Notes under the pieces: model-generated
What the model was told of the DNA's origin: nothing
The model's database searches: none
Seen by the model: the letters and a program-made list of their open reading frames with translations, nothing else
Shown here: in pieces, positions 22,503 to 29,041 of the stretch
Position numbering within the stretch: the stretch's first letter is position 1
Layout: the number at the start of each line of letters is the position of its first letter
Translations under genes and position numbers: made by a program
Assembly (NCBI GenBank): GCA_964387965.1
Contig: CAYLXO010000005.1
Span: 1 to 39,193, forward strand
Source: CAITQP01 sp964387965
GTDB taxonomy: Bacteria; Patescibacteriota; Minisyncoccia; Phycocordibacterales; UBA9973
Length of the DNA stretch: 39,193 nt
Direction of reading: 5' to 3'

Positions 22503-22946
22503 ATGAAAGTACTATTTGTTAAAAACGTCCCAAAAGTTGGGAAAATCAATGAAATAAAGGATATGCCGGACGGCTATGTACGTAATTTTTTGTTGCCTCA
22601 AAAATATGCCGTTCTTGCGACTCCGGAAGCAATTAAAAAATTGGAGCAATCTCGAAATGAAGTACGAATCGAAAAAGAAGTACAAACAAATCTTTTCAAA
22701 AAAAATTTGGAAGCAATCAATGACGCTAAAATAGTTATTAAAGCTGTTGCAAACGATAAAGGTCATTTGTTCAAGGCTATTCATCCGAAGGATATAGCAT
22801 ATGCATTTAAAAAGGATTGTAAAATCATAATTGATGAATCATATATCAAGTTAAAAGAACCACTTAAACAAACTGGAACTTTTCTTGTTTCGATCGAAGC
22901 GTTGGGAATGACCGAGTCCATAACAGTCACAATAGAAAAACAATAA
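22503..22946 (+). CDS. rplI: 50S ribosomal protein bL9
   Basis: This is a 147-aa protein of the L1-stalk region. The N-terminal domain has the classic MKVLFVKNVPKVGKI, DMPDGYVRNFLLPQKYAVLAT, then a long central helix (EAIKKLEQSRNEVRIEKEVQ). The C-terminal domain carries NDKGHLFKAIHPKDIA. The length is normal. Loss of bL9 has been reported in some CPR lineages, so its presence is useful for placing the organism. A perfect bidirectional terminator separates it from convergent rpmA. Confidence 0.95.
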   Translation: MKVLFVKNVPKVGKINEIKDMPDGYVRNFLLPQKYAVLATPEAIKKLEQSRNEVRIEKEVQTNLFKKNLEAINDAKIVIKAVANDKGHLFKAIHPKDIAYAFKKDCKIIIDESYIKLKEPLKQTGTFLVSIEALGMTESITVTIEKQ

Positions 22947-22947
22947 T

Positions 22948-22987
22948 ACAAAACAAAAAACTCCCAGTTGGGAGTTTTTTGTTTTGT
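22948..22987. terminator. bidirectional terminator, rplI / rpmA
   Basis: A 19-bp perfect stem ACAAAACAAAAAACTCCCA with a 2-base centre, A-rich on the left and T-rich on the right, lies between two convergent genes. Confidence 0.92.
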
Positions 22988-22989
22988 AT

Positions 22990-23262
22990 TTAGTCTACGT
23001 GAACTACTTTTTTTGTAACAGTTGTTCCGTCGTAATTTGTTTTGCGTTTGTTTGCAAATGTAACAGTTCCAGGCTTTAGAGCAAAGAGAGTGTGATCCTT
23101 TGCTACTTTGACATTACGTCCTGCAAGGATAACTGTTCCACGCTGGCGAACTATGATTGAACCGGACTGAGCTTTTTCGCCAGAATAGAGCTTAGTTCCG
23201 AGGTACTTTGGATTTGAATCCTTTAGGTTCCGGGCGGTACCCCCCGCTTTACGATGTGCCAT
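22990..23262 (-). CDS. rpmA: 50S ribosomal protein bL27
   Basis: This 90-aa protein reaches the peptidyl-transferase centre with its N-terminal arm. It begins MAHRKAGGTARN and continues with SNPKYLGTKLYSGEKAQSG, IIVRQRGT and VKVAKDHTLFALKPGTVTF. There is no cleavable N-terminal extension of the Firmicutes type. The gene is not beside rplU here. A TATAGT box on the - strand at 23329-23334 would give a leader of about 60 nt. Confidence 0.96.
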   Translation of the reverse strand: MAHRKAGGTARNLKDSNPKYLGTKLYSGEKAQSGSIIVRQRGTVILAGRNVKVAKDHTLFALKPGTVTFANKRKTNYDGTTVTKKVVHVD

Positions 23263-23328
23263 ATCTTTGTTTGCTTGGGATATGTGCTAGGGAATAGGAA
23301 TACAATTCCATCACAAATCCATAAAAAT

Positions 23329-23338
23329 ACTATATAAT
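23329..23338. promoter_or_regulatory. overlapping divergent -10 boxes
   Basis: TATAAT on the + strand (23333-23338) ends 7 nt before GTG 23346. TATAGT on the - strand (23329-23334) points at rpmA. The two boxes share two bases, so the polymerases should compete. Confidence 0.5.
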
Positions 23339-23345
23339 TGACCAT

Positions 23346-23732
23346 GTGAATATACCTGATTTTCCGAATAAAATCAAGGCCTATACAAAGAGCCATAAAA
23401 AGGGTCTTATATTAAGCCTTATTTTGGCTATGGTAGCGGTATCTTCTTTCTATCTTGGATATAGCGCAAAGGGAAGTACGGCCCGAGCAAGTGAAGTGCT
23501 TATTCAGTGTCCTATAGAGGCATATAAGGCCCAAAATTCGCCTATACGAAGCATTAGTCCTCTCGTTGCAAGTGAGGTAGAGGGTAGTCTTGTTGCTTCA
23601 AAAAACGGTAAGAATTATTATCCAATTGATTGTGCTGGTGCAAAGCGAATTAAGCCCGAAAATGCAGTGTATTTCAATTCAGCAATCGAGGCCGAAGCGA
23701 AAGGCTACACACTTTCAAAAACATGTAATTAG
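23346..23732 (+). CDS. membrane-anchored Ada-like metal-binding domain protein
   Basis: This 128-aa protein starts at GTG; the overlapping ATG two bases earlier meets TGA at once. Residues 20-40 (LILSLILAMVAVSSFYLGYS) form an anchor. The C-terminal ~50 residues, GSLVASKNGKNYYPIDCAGAK to FNSAIEAEAKGYTLSKTC, resemble the small zinc-binding domain of Ada often found alone on exported bacterial proteins. Two of the usual cysteines are present (DCAG and KTCN). Function is unknown; a role on exported nucleic acid or metal is possible. It is followed 3 nt later by the CAP gene. Confidence 0.72.
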   Translation: MNIPDFPNKIKAYTKSHKKGLILSLILAMVAVSSFYLGYSAKGSTARASEVLIQCPIEAYKAQNSPIRSISPLVASEVEGSLVASKNGKNYYPIDCAGAKRIKPENAVYFNSAIEAEAKGYTLSKTCN

Positions 23733-23735
23733 TAT

Positions 23736-24644
23736 ATGGATACACTACGTAAAAACATCCCAGTGTTCACTCTTATATTTGTACTTGTCACTTCATATAT
23801 TATTTATCGTGAGAATGCTACAACTGAGATATCTAAAACGGAATCAAAAGTCGAGCCAACTATTACTCACACTGACACACTCACAAATCTTGTTCAATCA
23901 GTTAACGAATTTGCACATAAAGAATCCAAAGCAAGTACACCAGGCCCTCTTTCAAAAATTATTAAAGGAAGCTCTGTCAGTCATGGTGTGATATCAAGTG
24001 ATGGCATTATTGCAATTGTAAACAAGGAACGAGCAAGTGCTCACGATGAACCACTCAACAATTCGACGCTACTTGAATCCTCGGCAACAGTAAAAGCAAA
24101 AGATATACTTGCGCGTAGTTATTTTGCACACACAGCGCCCGATGGAAAAACAGTGAGCGACCTTGTAAGCGACGAAGAATATGAATACATCAAAGTTGGA
24201 GAAAATTTAGCATTAGGGAGTTTTTTTGATGATGCAGATGTTATGAAGGCATGGATGGCAAGCCCCGGACACCGAGCCAATATTTTAGATCATGCATACG
24301 AAGAAATAGGTGTTGGTATAGCATATGGAAAATTTAATGGTGAAGATGTCGTGATCGTTGTTCAACATTTTGGACGTCCAAAAAGTGCATGCCCAACAAT
24401 TGATACGAATCTAAAGCTATCCTTTGAAACAGCAAAAAATCATCTTGATGAAGAAGAGCACATTTTACAAGATTTAAAAGACAGCATTGATAAGGGGAGA
24501 GCAAGCGGAAATACAATGAACGATGAAGTTGAAAAATTTAATTCGCTTTATTCAATATATAAAATTGATTATGAAAAAATAATCGAGCTTCGATCGATGT
24601 ATAACGAACAAGTTTTTGCATTCAATAAGTGCCTAGAAGAATGA
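23736..24644 (+). CDS. membrane-anchored CAP (SCP/PR-1) domain protein
   Basis: This 302-aa protein has an N-terminal anchor (VFTLIFVLVTSYIIY) and a linker. A CAP domain runs from about residue 85 to 212: IIAIVNKERASAH, LARSYFAHTAPDGKTVSDLV, VGENLALGSFFDDADVMKAWMASPGHRANIL, IGVGIAYG and VVQHFG. The His, Glu and His of the CAP cavity are present (FAH, GEN, GHR). The C-terminal 85 residues form a helical coiled-coil region absent from the minimal YkwD form. Bacterial CAP proteins are extracellular with mostly unknown function. It shares an operon with the Ada-like protein. Confidence 0.88.
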   Translation: MDTLRKNIPVFTLIFVLVTSYIIYRENATTEISKTESKVEPTITHTDTLTNLVQSVNEFAHKESKASTPGPLSKIIKGSSVSHGVISSDGIIAIVNKERASAHDEPLNNSTLLESSATVKAKDILARSYFAHTAPDGKTVSDLVSDEEYEYIKVGENLALGSFFDDADVMKAWMASPGHRANILDHAYEEIGVGIAYGKFNGEDVVIVVQHFGRPKSACPTIDTNLKLSFETAKNHLDEEEHILQDLKDSIDKGRASGNTMNDEVEKFNSLYSIYKIDYEKIIELRSMYNEQVFAFNKCLEE

Positions 24645-24862
24645 TAGAAATTACGAAAGGGGTATACCCATACGTCAAGAATAACCCCTTATAAGGAAGG
24701 TGTGGAAAACTATATTAATGTCGCACAATATATCTTTTACGACGCTAACTGGGAAGCAAATTAGTGTCGTATAAGCCAGCGACTATTATCCAACCTGATT
24801 ACAATATCGTAAGATAGTCTTTAAATGCTTTACTTATGACTTGTGTATATAATGTCCGTAAT
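24645..24862 (+). other. non-coding spacer with several RNA-like hairpins
   Basis: About 220 nt lack a convincing gene. AAGGGGT/ACCCCTT (24657-24690) pairs after the CAP gene. ACGACGCTAA/TTAGTGTCGT (24739-24770) is a 10-bp stem with a 12-nt loop. GACTAT/ATAGTC pair further on. A TATAAT near 24847-24852 has no start codon next to it. An 18-codon frame starts at 24718 but looks incidental. It may be a long leader or a small RNA. Confidence 0.35.
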
Positions 24863-24891
24863 TTGGGAACCAATTAATCCCCTCGTACAAT
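24863..24891 (+). promoter_or_regulatory. promoter of AlkD-like gene (-35 and -10)
   Basis: TTGGGA (24863-24868) and TACAAT (24886-24891) are separated by 17 bp. The -10 ends 6 nt before the ATG at 24898. Confidence 0.6.
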
Positions 24892-24897
24892 AGATTC

Positions 24898-25617
24898 ATG
24901 AATTATCTGATTCCAAATAAAATTATCAAAGATATGAAGTCTCATGCTTCAGTTGCCCGTAAAGTATCGAATATGCGCTTTTTTAAGACTGCAATTGGAG
25001 AATATGGATATGGAGATACGTTTATAGGTGTTACGGTGCCTAATACGCGTATGGTTGCTCGTAAATATTATAACGATATTGAATTAGTAGATATCGAATA
25101 TTTATTAAACAATGCTATACATGAACTCAGACTTGTAGCCTTAATTATTCTCTCAATGAAGTTTGCATCTGCACAATCGGATTCTGAAAGAAAAAAATAC
25201 TATACTTTTTACTTTAAAAATCGATCACGAATTAATAACTGGGATTTGGTTGATACTTCTGCACCAAAAATTGTAGGACAATATATTATTGATAATCCAA
25301 ATCAAGAAAAAGTATTATATAGATTGGCAACGTCGCAAAATATTTGGGATAAGAGAATCGCAATAGTTTCGACACTTGCACTTATTCAATCAGGAAATTA
25401 TGCCCCGACAGTCAAACTATCTGAATTATTTTTAAACGAGGACCATGATTTATTACATAAAGCATGCGGGTGGATGCTCCGTGAAGTTGGTAAAAGATCT
25501 ATGCCGACTCTCCTATCGTTTTTAAAACAACATGCGCAGAGGATGCCACGTACCATGCTTCGATACTCGATTGAACATTTTAGTATCAGCGAACGAGCAT
25601 ATTGGATGCAAAAATAA
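24898..25617 (+). CDS. DNA alkylation repair protein (AlkD-like HEAT-repeat glycosylase)
   Basis: This 239-aa all-helical protein matches the AlkD family, which removes alkylated bases without flipping them. Landmarks are FFKTAIGEYGYGDTFIGVTVPNTR near the start and HELRLVALIIL. The family core is NNWDLVDTSAPKIVG (catalytic Trp and Asp region), then WDKRIAIVSTLALI, LLHKACGWMLREVGKR and PRTMLRYSIEHFS. Length and motif order are typical. It stands alone with its own promoter and terminator. Confidence 0.9.
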   Translation: MNYLIPNKIIKDMKSHASVARKVSNMRFFKTAIGEYGYGDTFIGVTVPNTRMVARKYYNDIELVDIEYLLNNAIHELRLVALIILSMKFASAQSDSERKKYYTFYFKNRSRINNWDLVDTSAPKIVGQYIIDNPNQEKVLYRLATSQNIWDKRIAIVSTLALIQSGNYAPTVKLSELFLNEDHDLLHKACGWMLREVGKRSMPTLLSFLKQHAQRMPRTMLRYSIEHFSISERAYWMQK

Positions 25618-25648
25618 AACACCCTCATAGACTGGGGCGTTTTATTTT
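25611..25648. terminator. terminator after AlkD-like gene
   Basis: AAAATAAAACACCCT pairs with GGGGCGTTTTATTTT with one mismatch and one wobble. It lies between convergent genes and is A/T-flanked on both strands. Confidence 0.75.
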
Positions 25649-25659
25649 GCGTAATTGGT

Positions 25660-26010
25660 TTACGCTGCATGTTTGGGCCGAACAAGATTTGACCAATACC
25701 TAAATTTTCGAATTTCTCTCTCTAAAGAAAAAGCTTGGTCGTTTGTAATTGCTTTCAATGAATCATAAATGAGTTCAACATATTGATATGCTTCCTCGCT
25801 TGTATACAAATCATTACTGTAGATGTAATCGCTTCCAGGACCGTAATATAGAACAAAAAGTACACAGTTTGCTTTTCTGTCGTACACCAGTGATGTAAAC
25901 ATCGGTACACGATTTGTGAGCAATTGTTGTACAAGAACAGTTTGAATACTGTTGTTGCTGAGCGCATTTTTGTGCGCTACATCTGTTAGATTGATGTTTG
26001 ATGAACTCAT
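25660..26010 (-). CDS. hypothetical protein
   Basis: This 116-aa soluble protein shows alternating strand and helix character: VPMFTSLVYDRKANCVLFVLYYG looks like a beta hairpin, followed by a long helix (SEEAYQYVELIYDSLKAIT). It has no signal or membrane segment. It is convergent with the AlkD-like gene and preceded by a bidirectional terminator. I do not recognise the family. Confidence 0.55.
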   Translation of the reverse strand: MSSSNINLTDVAHKNALSNNSIQTVLVQQLLTNRVPMFTSLVYDRKANCVLFVLYYGPGSDYIYSNDLYTSEEAYQYVELIYDSLKAITNDQAFSLEREIRKFRYWSNLVRPKHAA

Positions 26011-26063
26011 GTTGCAAAAATAGGTTTGCGCTACGATATCATGAATGTATTAGAATGTAAAAT

Positions 26064-26091
26064 AAAAACACCGGGAAATTCCGGTGTTTTT
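26064..26091. terminator. bidirectional-type terminator
   Basis: An 11-bp stem AAAAACACCGG / CCGGTGTTTTT has a 6-nt loop. On the - strand it follows the SWIB gene. Confidence 0.85.
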
Positions 26092-26109
26092 ATAAGTAAG
26101 GGGTGAAAA

Positions 26110-26370
26110 CTATGAGAGGTGCTTTGAAACGAGCTTTGTCATTTCAAACATTGATACTGTACCCTTTCCTCCGAACACTTTTTTGAGGTTAGCGTCAGCA
26201 TTAATGTTACGCTTGTTTTTTTGATCCTGAAGTCCGTTTTTCTTAATGTAAACCCAGAGAGCCTTAACAACTTCTGAACGAGGCATTGGTCCTTTTCCTA
26301 CAACAGCTTCGAGGTCTGCTGTTAGAGTCATTGGCTTCATAAATGCTGAGTTAGCTTTTTTTGCTGGCAT
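26110..26370 (-). CDS. SWIB/MDM2-domain protein
   Basis: This 86-aa protein is almost entirely a SWIB domain: FMKPMTLTADLEAVVGKGPMPRSEVVKALWVYIKKNGLQD, then KRNINADANLKKVFGGKGTVSMFEMTKLVSKHL. The domain is common in eukaryotic chromatin remodellers and occurs as small proteins in Chlamydiae and some other bacteria. The bacterial role is unclear, probably DNA- or protein-binding. The basic start (MPAKKAN) fits a nucleoid role. A TATAAT on the - strand at 26423-26428 implies a leader of about 45 nt. Confidence 0.9.
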   Translation of the reverse strand: MPAKKANSAFMKPMTLTADLEAVVGKGPMPRSEVVKALWVYIKKNGLQDQKNKRNINADANLKKVFGGKGTVSMFEMTKLVSKHLS

Positions 26371-26422
26371 GTTATTCTTTAGCTGTGATAATCACCGCTC
26401 ATTAATTTATAATTACGTTCCT

Positions 26423-26428
26423 ATTATA
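26423..26428 (-). promoter_or_regulatory. -10 box of SWIB gene
   Basis: A consensus TATAAT on the - strand ends 52 nt before the ATG at 26370, another exception to the leaderless pattern. Confidence 0.5.
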
Positions 26429-26485
26429 CCATTCCTTTTTCGATATCTGTCTATTGACGAACTGTGGAAAAGTGTGTTCTTGATA

Positions 26486-26917
26486 CTATCTAAGAGCTTC
26501 AATCTTTTCTAAAAGTCCATCAAATCCTAATTCTTCGTACTCGTTTGCATAGAAAGATACAAGCTCTGTGAGCTCATCAATCTCCCCTGTTATGTCCTCG
26601 CCGCTCGATTTACGCCCTTTGAGAGTAATAATTTGAGCATCAACAATTTTTGGCAGATATCGTAAAGCAATATGCTGTGCCGATTCCTCATAATTTTTTA
26701 TCGGCATACCTTCGTGAGCTTTCTTTGAATAATATTCAAGCTCACTTTGTGCACCTTCGATTTCACGTAATATCACAAACATGTGTGAGTCTCCTCGGTG
26801 TCCATATCCTTCAGCTTCTTCAAGTTTATCTTCAAGATAAACAATGTAGTCTGCGAGTTCAATTTTCGCATTTGTAAGTTCATCAGATTGTGCACGCTCA
26901 AGTGGTTCAAAGCTCAT
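26486..26917 (-). CDS. hypothetical acidic helical protein
   Basis: This 143-aa soluble protein is strongly acidic and mostly helical (DELTNAKIELADYIVYLEDKLEEAEGYG, EIEGAQSELEYYSKKAHEG, EIDELTELVSFYANEYEELG), so coiled-coil pairing is likely. It begins 3 nt after the stop of the DUF2914 gene and is probably co-translated with it. A functional link to that membrane protein is an inference from position. I do not recognise the family. Confidence 0.65.
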   Translation of the reverse strand: MSFEPLERAQSDELTNAKIELADYIVYLEDKLEEAEGYGHRGDSHMFVILREIEGAQSELEYYSKKAHEGMPIKNYEESAQHIALRYLPKIVDAQIITLKGRKSSGEDITGEIDELTELVSFYANEYEELGFDGLLEKIEALR

Positions 26918-26920
26918 ACA

Positions 26921-28015
26921 TTATTCAATCACACTAGTAATAATACGCGATGCGTCGATTCGCTCGCTCGATATATCAAACATCATACGTCCTATAACCG
27001 GACCATCAGGCAAACGCACGTTTACACGCCATTTTCCTGGAAATATTCCACCGTATGCTGAGTATGTACGAAATCCATCTTCACGTCCTCCTGTTATGTG
27101 CAGTGTCGTCGTAAATTTAGTTGTCCAATTTTTTGTTGCAGAATCAAATAGTTGCCATTCATGAATGATGTTTGGTGTGAAATATGATGGCGCAAATATA
27201 GAACTATATGCGTACGCAATCGGAATATTCGCGTGGTACGTAGAGTAATTCCCAAACATATTTCTAAACGACTCGAAAAAACCGTAATTTTCTTTTGTTA
27301 TGGTGTAGGTGCCATTGTCGTTTTTCAGAATAGTATGAAAAATACCAGCATCTCTCAACGAAAGTGGAAGCGGTGGGATAACATTTAACACATAGAAACC
27401 GTTAAATAGAATAAGTACTCCAATTACAGATGTGATCACTGTTTTGCGTTCGCTTGCATATTTAATCGGCGCATACGTGCGAATGATTAAAATAAATCCT
27501 ACGATAAGTACCGTTGTTATTCCGCCAGCTACAAAAAACATTAAAGCATTTACTTTGTTTGCTATAAGTGGCACAAGAAATGATAAATAAAGGTACGTAG
27601 ACAAAAACAAAAATAAGATCTGAAAATCCATTCGAGTATATTTATGCTTGAAAGATTCGTTGAGAAAAAATGCTATTACAAGAACAAGTAGAAACGGCCA
27701 CGCTACTGCAAGCACTGCGCTTCTAAAATAAAAAACTAGGAACGTGCTTATAAGTCCTCCAAATGTGAATTGAAGAACATAGAGTACAATCGCTTCAATT
27801 TTTTCCGAATGTATTTTTGGAGATTTATTTTCGATATTTAAATATGCAATTGCCAGCGCACATGTAAGTATATGTACTGCAACCCAGAAATTTTCCCAAA
27901 ATAGGTCAACACGTTTTAAAACGACGGCGTTAAACACAAAACCGAGCAACAAAAAAAGTGTTGAAATAATACGTTCGTATTTTTTGTACCACAATGCAAT
28001 GCGCGGAAGGACCAT
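26921..28015 (-). CDS. multi-pass membrane protein with C-terminal DUF2914
   Basis: This 364-aa protein has about seven membrane helices between residues 15 and 215 (for example IISTLFLLLGFVFNAVVL, FLLVLVIAFFL, LMFFVAGGITTVLIVGFILII). The exported C-terminal domain matches DUF2914: IIHEWQLFDSATKNW, TTLHITGGREDGFRTYSAYG, FPGKWRVNVRLPDGPVIGRM. The beta-rich tail probably faces the outside. Function is unknown for the family. Confidence 0.83.
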   Translation of the reverse strand: MVLPRIALWYKKYERIISTLFLLLGFVFNAVVLKRVDLFWENFWVAVHILTCALAIAYLNIENKSPKIHSEKIEAIVLYVLQFTFGGLISTFLVFYFRSAVLAVAWPFLLVLVIAFFLNESFKHKYTRMDFQILFLFLSTYLYLSFLVPLIANKVNALMFFVAGGITTVLIVGFILIIRTYAPIKYASERKTVITSVIGVLILFNGFYVLNVIPPLPLSLRDAGIFHTILKNDNGTYTITKENYGFFESFRNMFGNYSTYHANIPIAYAYSSIFAPSYFTPNIIHEWQLFDSATKNWTTKFTTTLHITGGREDGFRTYSAYGGIFPGKWRVNVRLPDGPVIGRMMFDISSERIDASRIITSVIE

Positions 28016-28036
28016 ATATCTAAGTACGATACATCA

Positions 28037-28063
28037 AAAAACGCCCTTTTCCAAGGCGTTTTT
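28037..28063 (-). terminator. terminator of the YceI gene
   Basis: The stem AAAAACGCC / GGCGTTTTT has a 9-nt loop and works on either strand. It lies just after the YceI stop. Confidence 0.85.
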
Positions 28064-28083
28064 GTAGGGATATTCTTTTGTCG

Positions 28084-28608
28084 TTATACCATTTTAAATT
28101 CAAGGTTTGCATCAAAAGCAACCATTTCGCTTACAACAACTCCTCCTGTTTCGAGTGCTGCATTCCATGTCGCGCCAAAATCCATTCGGTTAATTGATCC
28201 AGTTAGTTCAAAACCTGCTAGCGGTGCGCCATCCATTGCTTTTCCAAGACCAGTAAGCGTTGCATTGAATGTAATCTGCTTTGTTACACTCTTCATTGTG
28301 AAATCTCCAGTTACTTCAAAAGTAGCATCGCCCGTTTTCTTGAATGAAGTAGATGTAAATGTTATTGTCGGGTGTTTTTCAACATCAAGAAAGTCTGGCG
28401 ACTTTAAGTGCCCATCGCGTTGTTCGTTGTTTGTAGAAATACTTGTTGCGTCACCCGTAAATGACACTGTAGCATTTTCAAAAGAATCTGAGTTTGATTC
28501 AATAGTCGCATCAAACTTTTTAAATTCACCAACCGCTGTTGATACCATAAGGTGCTTCACCTTAAATCCGAGTCGTGAGTGCGCACTGTCTAATTTCCAT
28601 GTACTCAT
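28084..28608 (-). CDS. YceI-family protein (cytoplasmic form)
   Basis: This 174-aa lipocalin-like beta barrel of the YceI family binds polyprenoid or amphipathic molecules. It begins TWKLDSAHSRLGFKVKHLMVS and contains the family's FKKFDATI, DGHLKSPDFLDVEKHPTITFTST, GDFTMKSVTKQITF and INRMDFGATWNA. There is no signal peptide, unlike E. coli YceI, so it should stay in the cytoplasm. It is divergent from an HxlR-type regulator across a spacer with two palindromes, so control by that regulator is likely. Confidence 0.93.
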   Translation of the reverse strand: MSTWKLDSAHSRLGFKVKHLMVSTAVGEFKKFDATIESNSDSFENATVSFTGDATSISTNNEQRDGHLKSPDFLDVEKHPTITFTSTSFKKTGDATFEVTGDFTMKSVTKQITFNATLTGLGKAMDGAPLAGFELTGSINRMDFGATWNAALETGGVVVSEMVAFDANLEFKMV

Positions 28609-28653
28609 ATGTATATATGTTTAAATAATAGTAAGGAAAGCATAAACGATTTA

Positions 28654-28689
28654 CTTTACTTTGTAAAGCTTTACTTTATTTAATAAAGT
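28654..28689. promoter_or_regulatory. tandem operator-like palindromes between YceI and HxlR genes
   Basis: CTTTAC-TTT-GTAAAG (28654-28668) and ACTTTATT-T-AATAAAGT (28673-28689) are both perfect inverted repeats with centres 20 bp apart, two helical turns, so both would face the same side of DNA. They occupy the -35/spacer region of the HxlR promoter. Both contain ACTTT half-sites. Autoregulation and control of YceI are inferred. Confidence 0.65.
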
Positions 28690-28691
28690 GT

Positions 28692-28697
28692 TATAGT
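28692..28697 (+). promoter_or_regulatory. -10 box of HxlR-type regulator
   Basis: TATAGT ends 7 nt before the ATG at 28705. Confidence 0.6.
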
Positions 28698-28704
28698 TTT
28701 ATGT

Positions 28705-28998
28705 ATGAAGCATACACGCGGAGCTACATGCCCTGTAGAAAAGGTTGCGAGGATTTTGTCGGACTCATGGACAATGCTTATTGTTCGTGATCTTATGGTT
28801 GGGAAAAAACGATTTTCGGATCTTGCTACTTCCCTTTCTCCTATCAGTACTCGTACGCTTACACTTAAACTAAAACAGCTTTCCGAAGACGGAATTGTTG
28901 TTAAAGATGAACCGTATTATTCATTGACATCAAAAGGTAAAAACCTTGCATCTATATATAAAGAGATGACCGTGTACGGGAAAAAATATCTTGCATAA
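28705..28998 (+). CDS. HxlR-family transcriptional regulator
   Basis: This 97-aa winged-helix DNA-binding protein has the family pattern CPVEKVARILSDSWTMLIVRDLMVGKKRFSDL, ISTRTLTLKLKQLSEDGIV and YSLTSKGKNL. Cys9, followed by Pro, is in the position of the thiol-sensing cysteine of YodB/HypR-type members, so response to oxidants or electrophiles is possible. It is divergent from YceI with two palindromes between, which are probable operators. A terminator follows at once. Confidence 0.92.
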   Translation: MKHTRGATCPVEKVARILSDSWTMLIVRDLMVGKKRFSDLATSLSPISTRTLTLKLKQLSEDGIVVKDEPYYSLTSKGKNLASIYKEMTVYGKKYLA

Positions 28999-29021
28999 AA
29001 AAACGCCAACGGCGTTTTTTT
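28997..29021. terminator. bidirectional terminator, HxlR / ABC-F
   Basis: A7-CGCC / GGCG-T7 with a 3-nt loop lies between convergent genes. Confidence 0.92.
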
Positions 29022-29041
29022 AGTTTAAATACTTATGATGG

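Noticed and set aside
24718..24774. 18-codon ORF starting MSHNISF in the spacer
   Set aside because: Too short, purine-rich element too far upstream, no family; overlaps a better-supported RNA hairpin.
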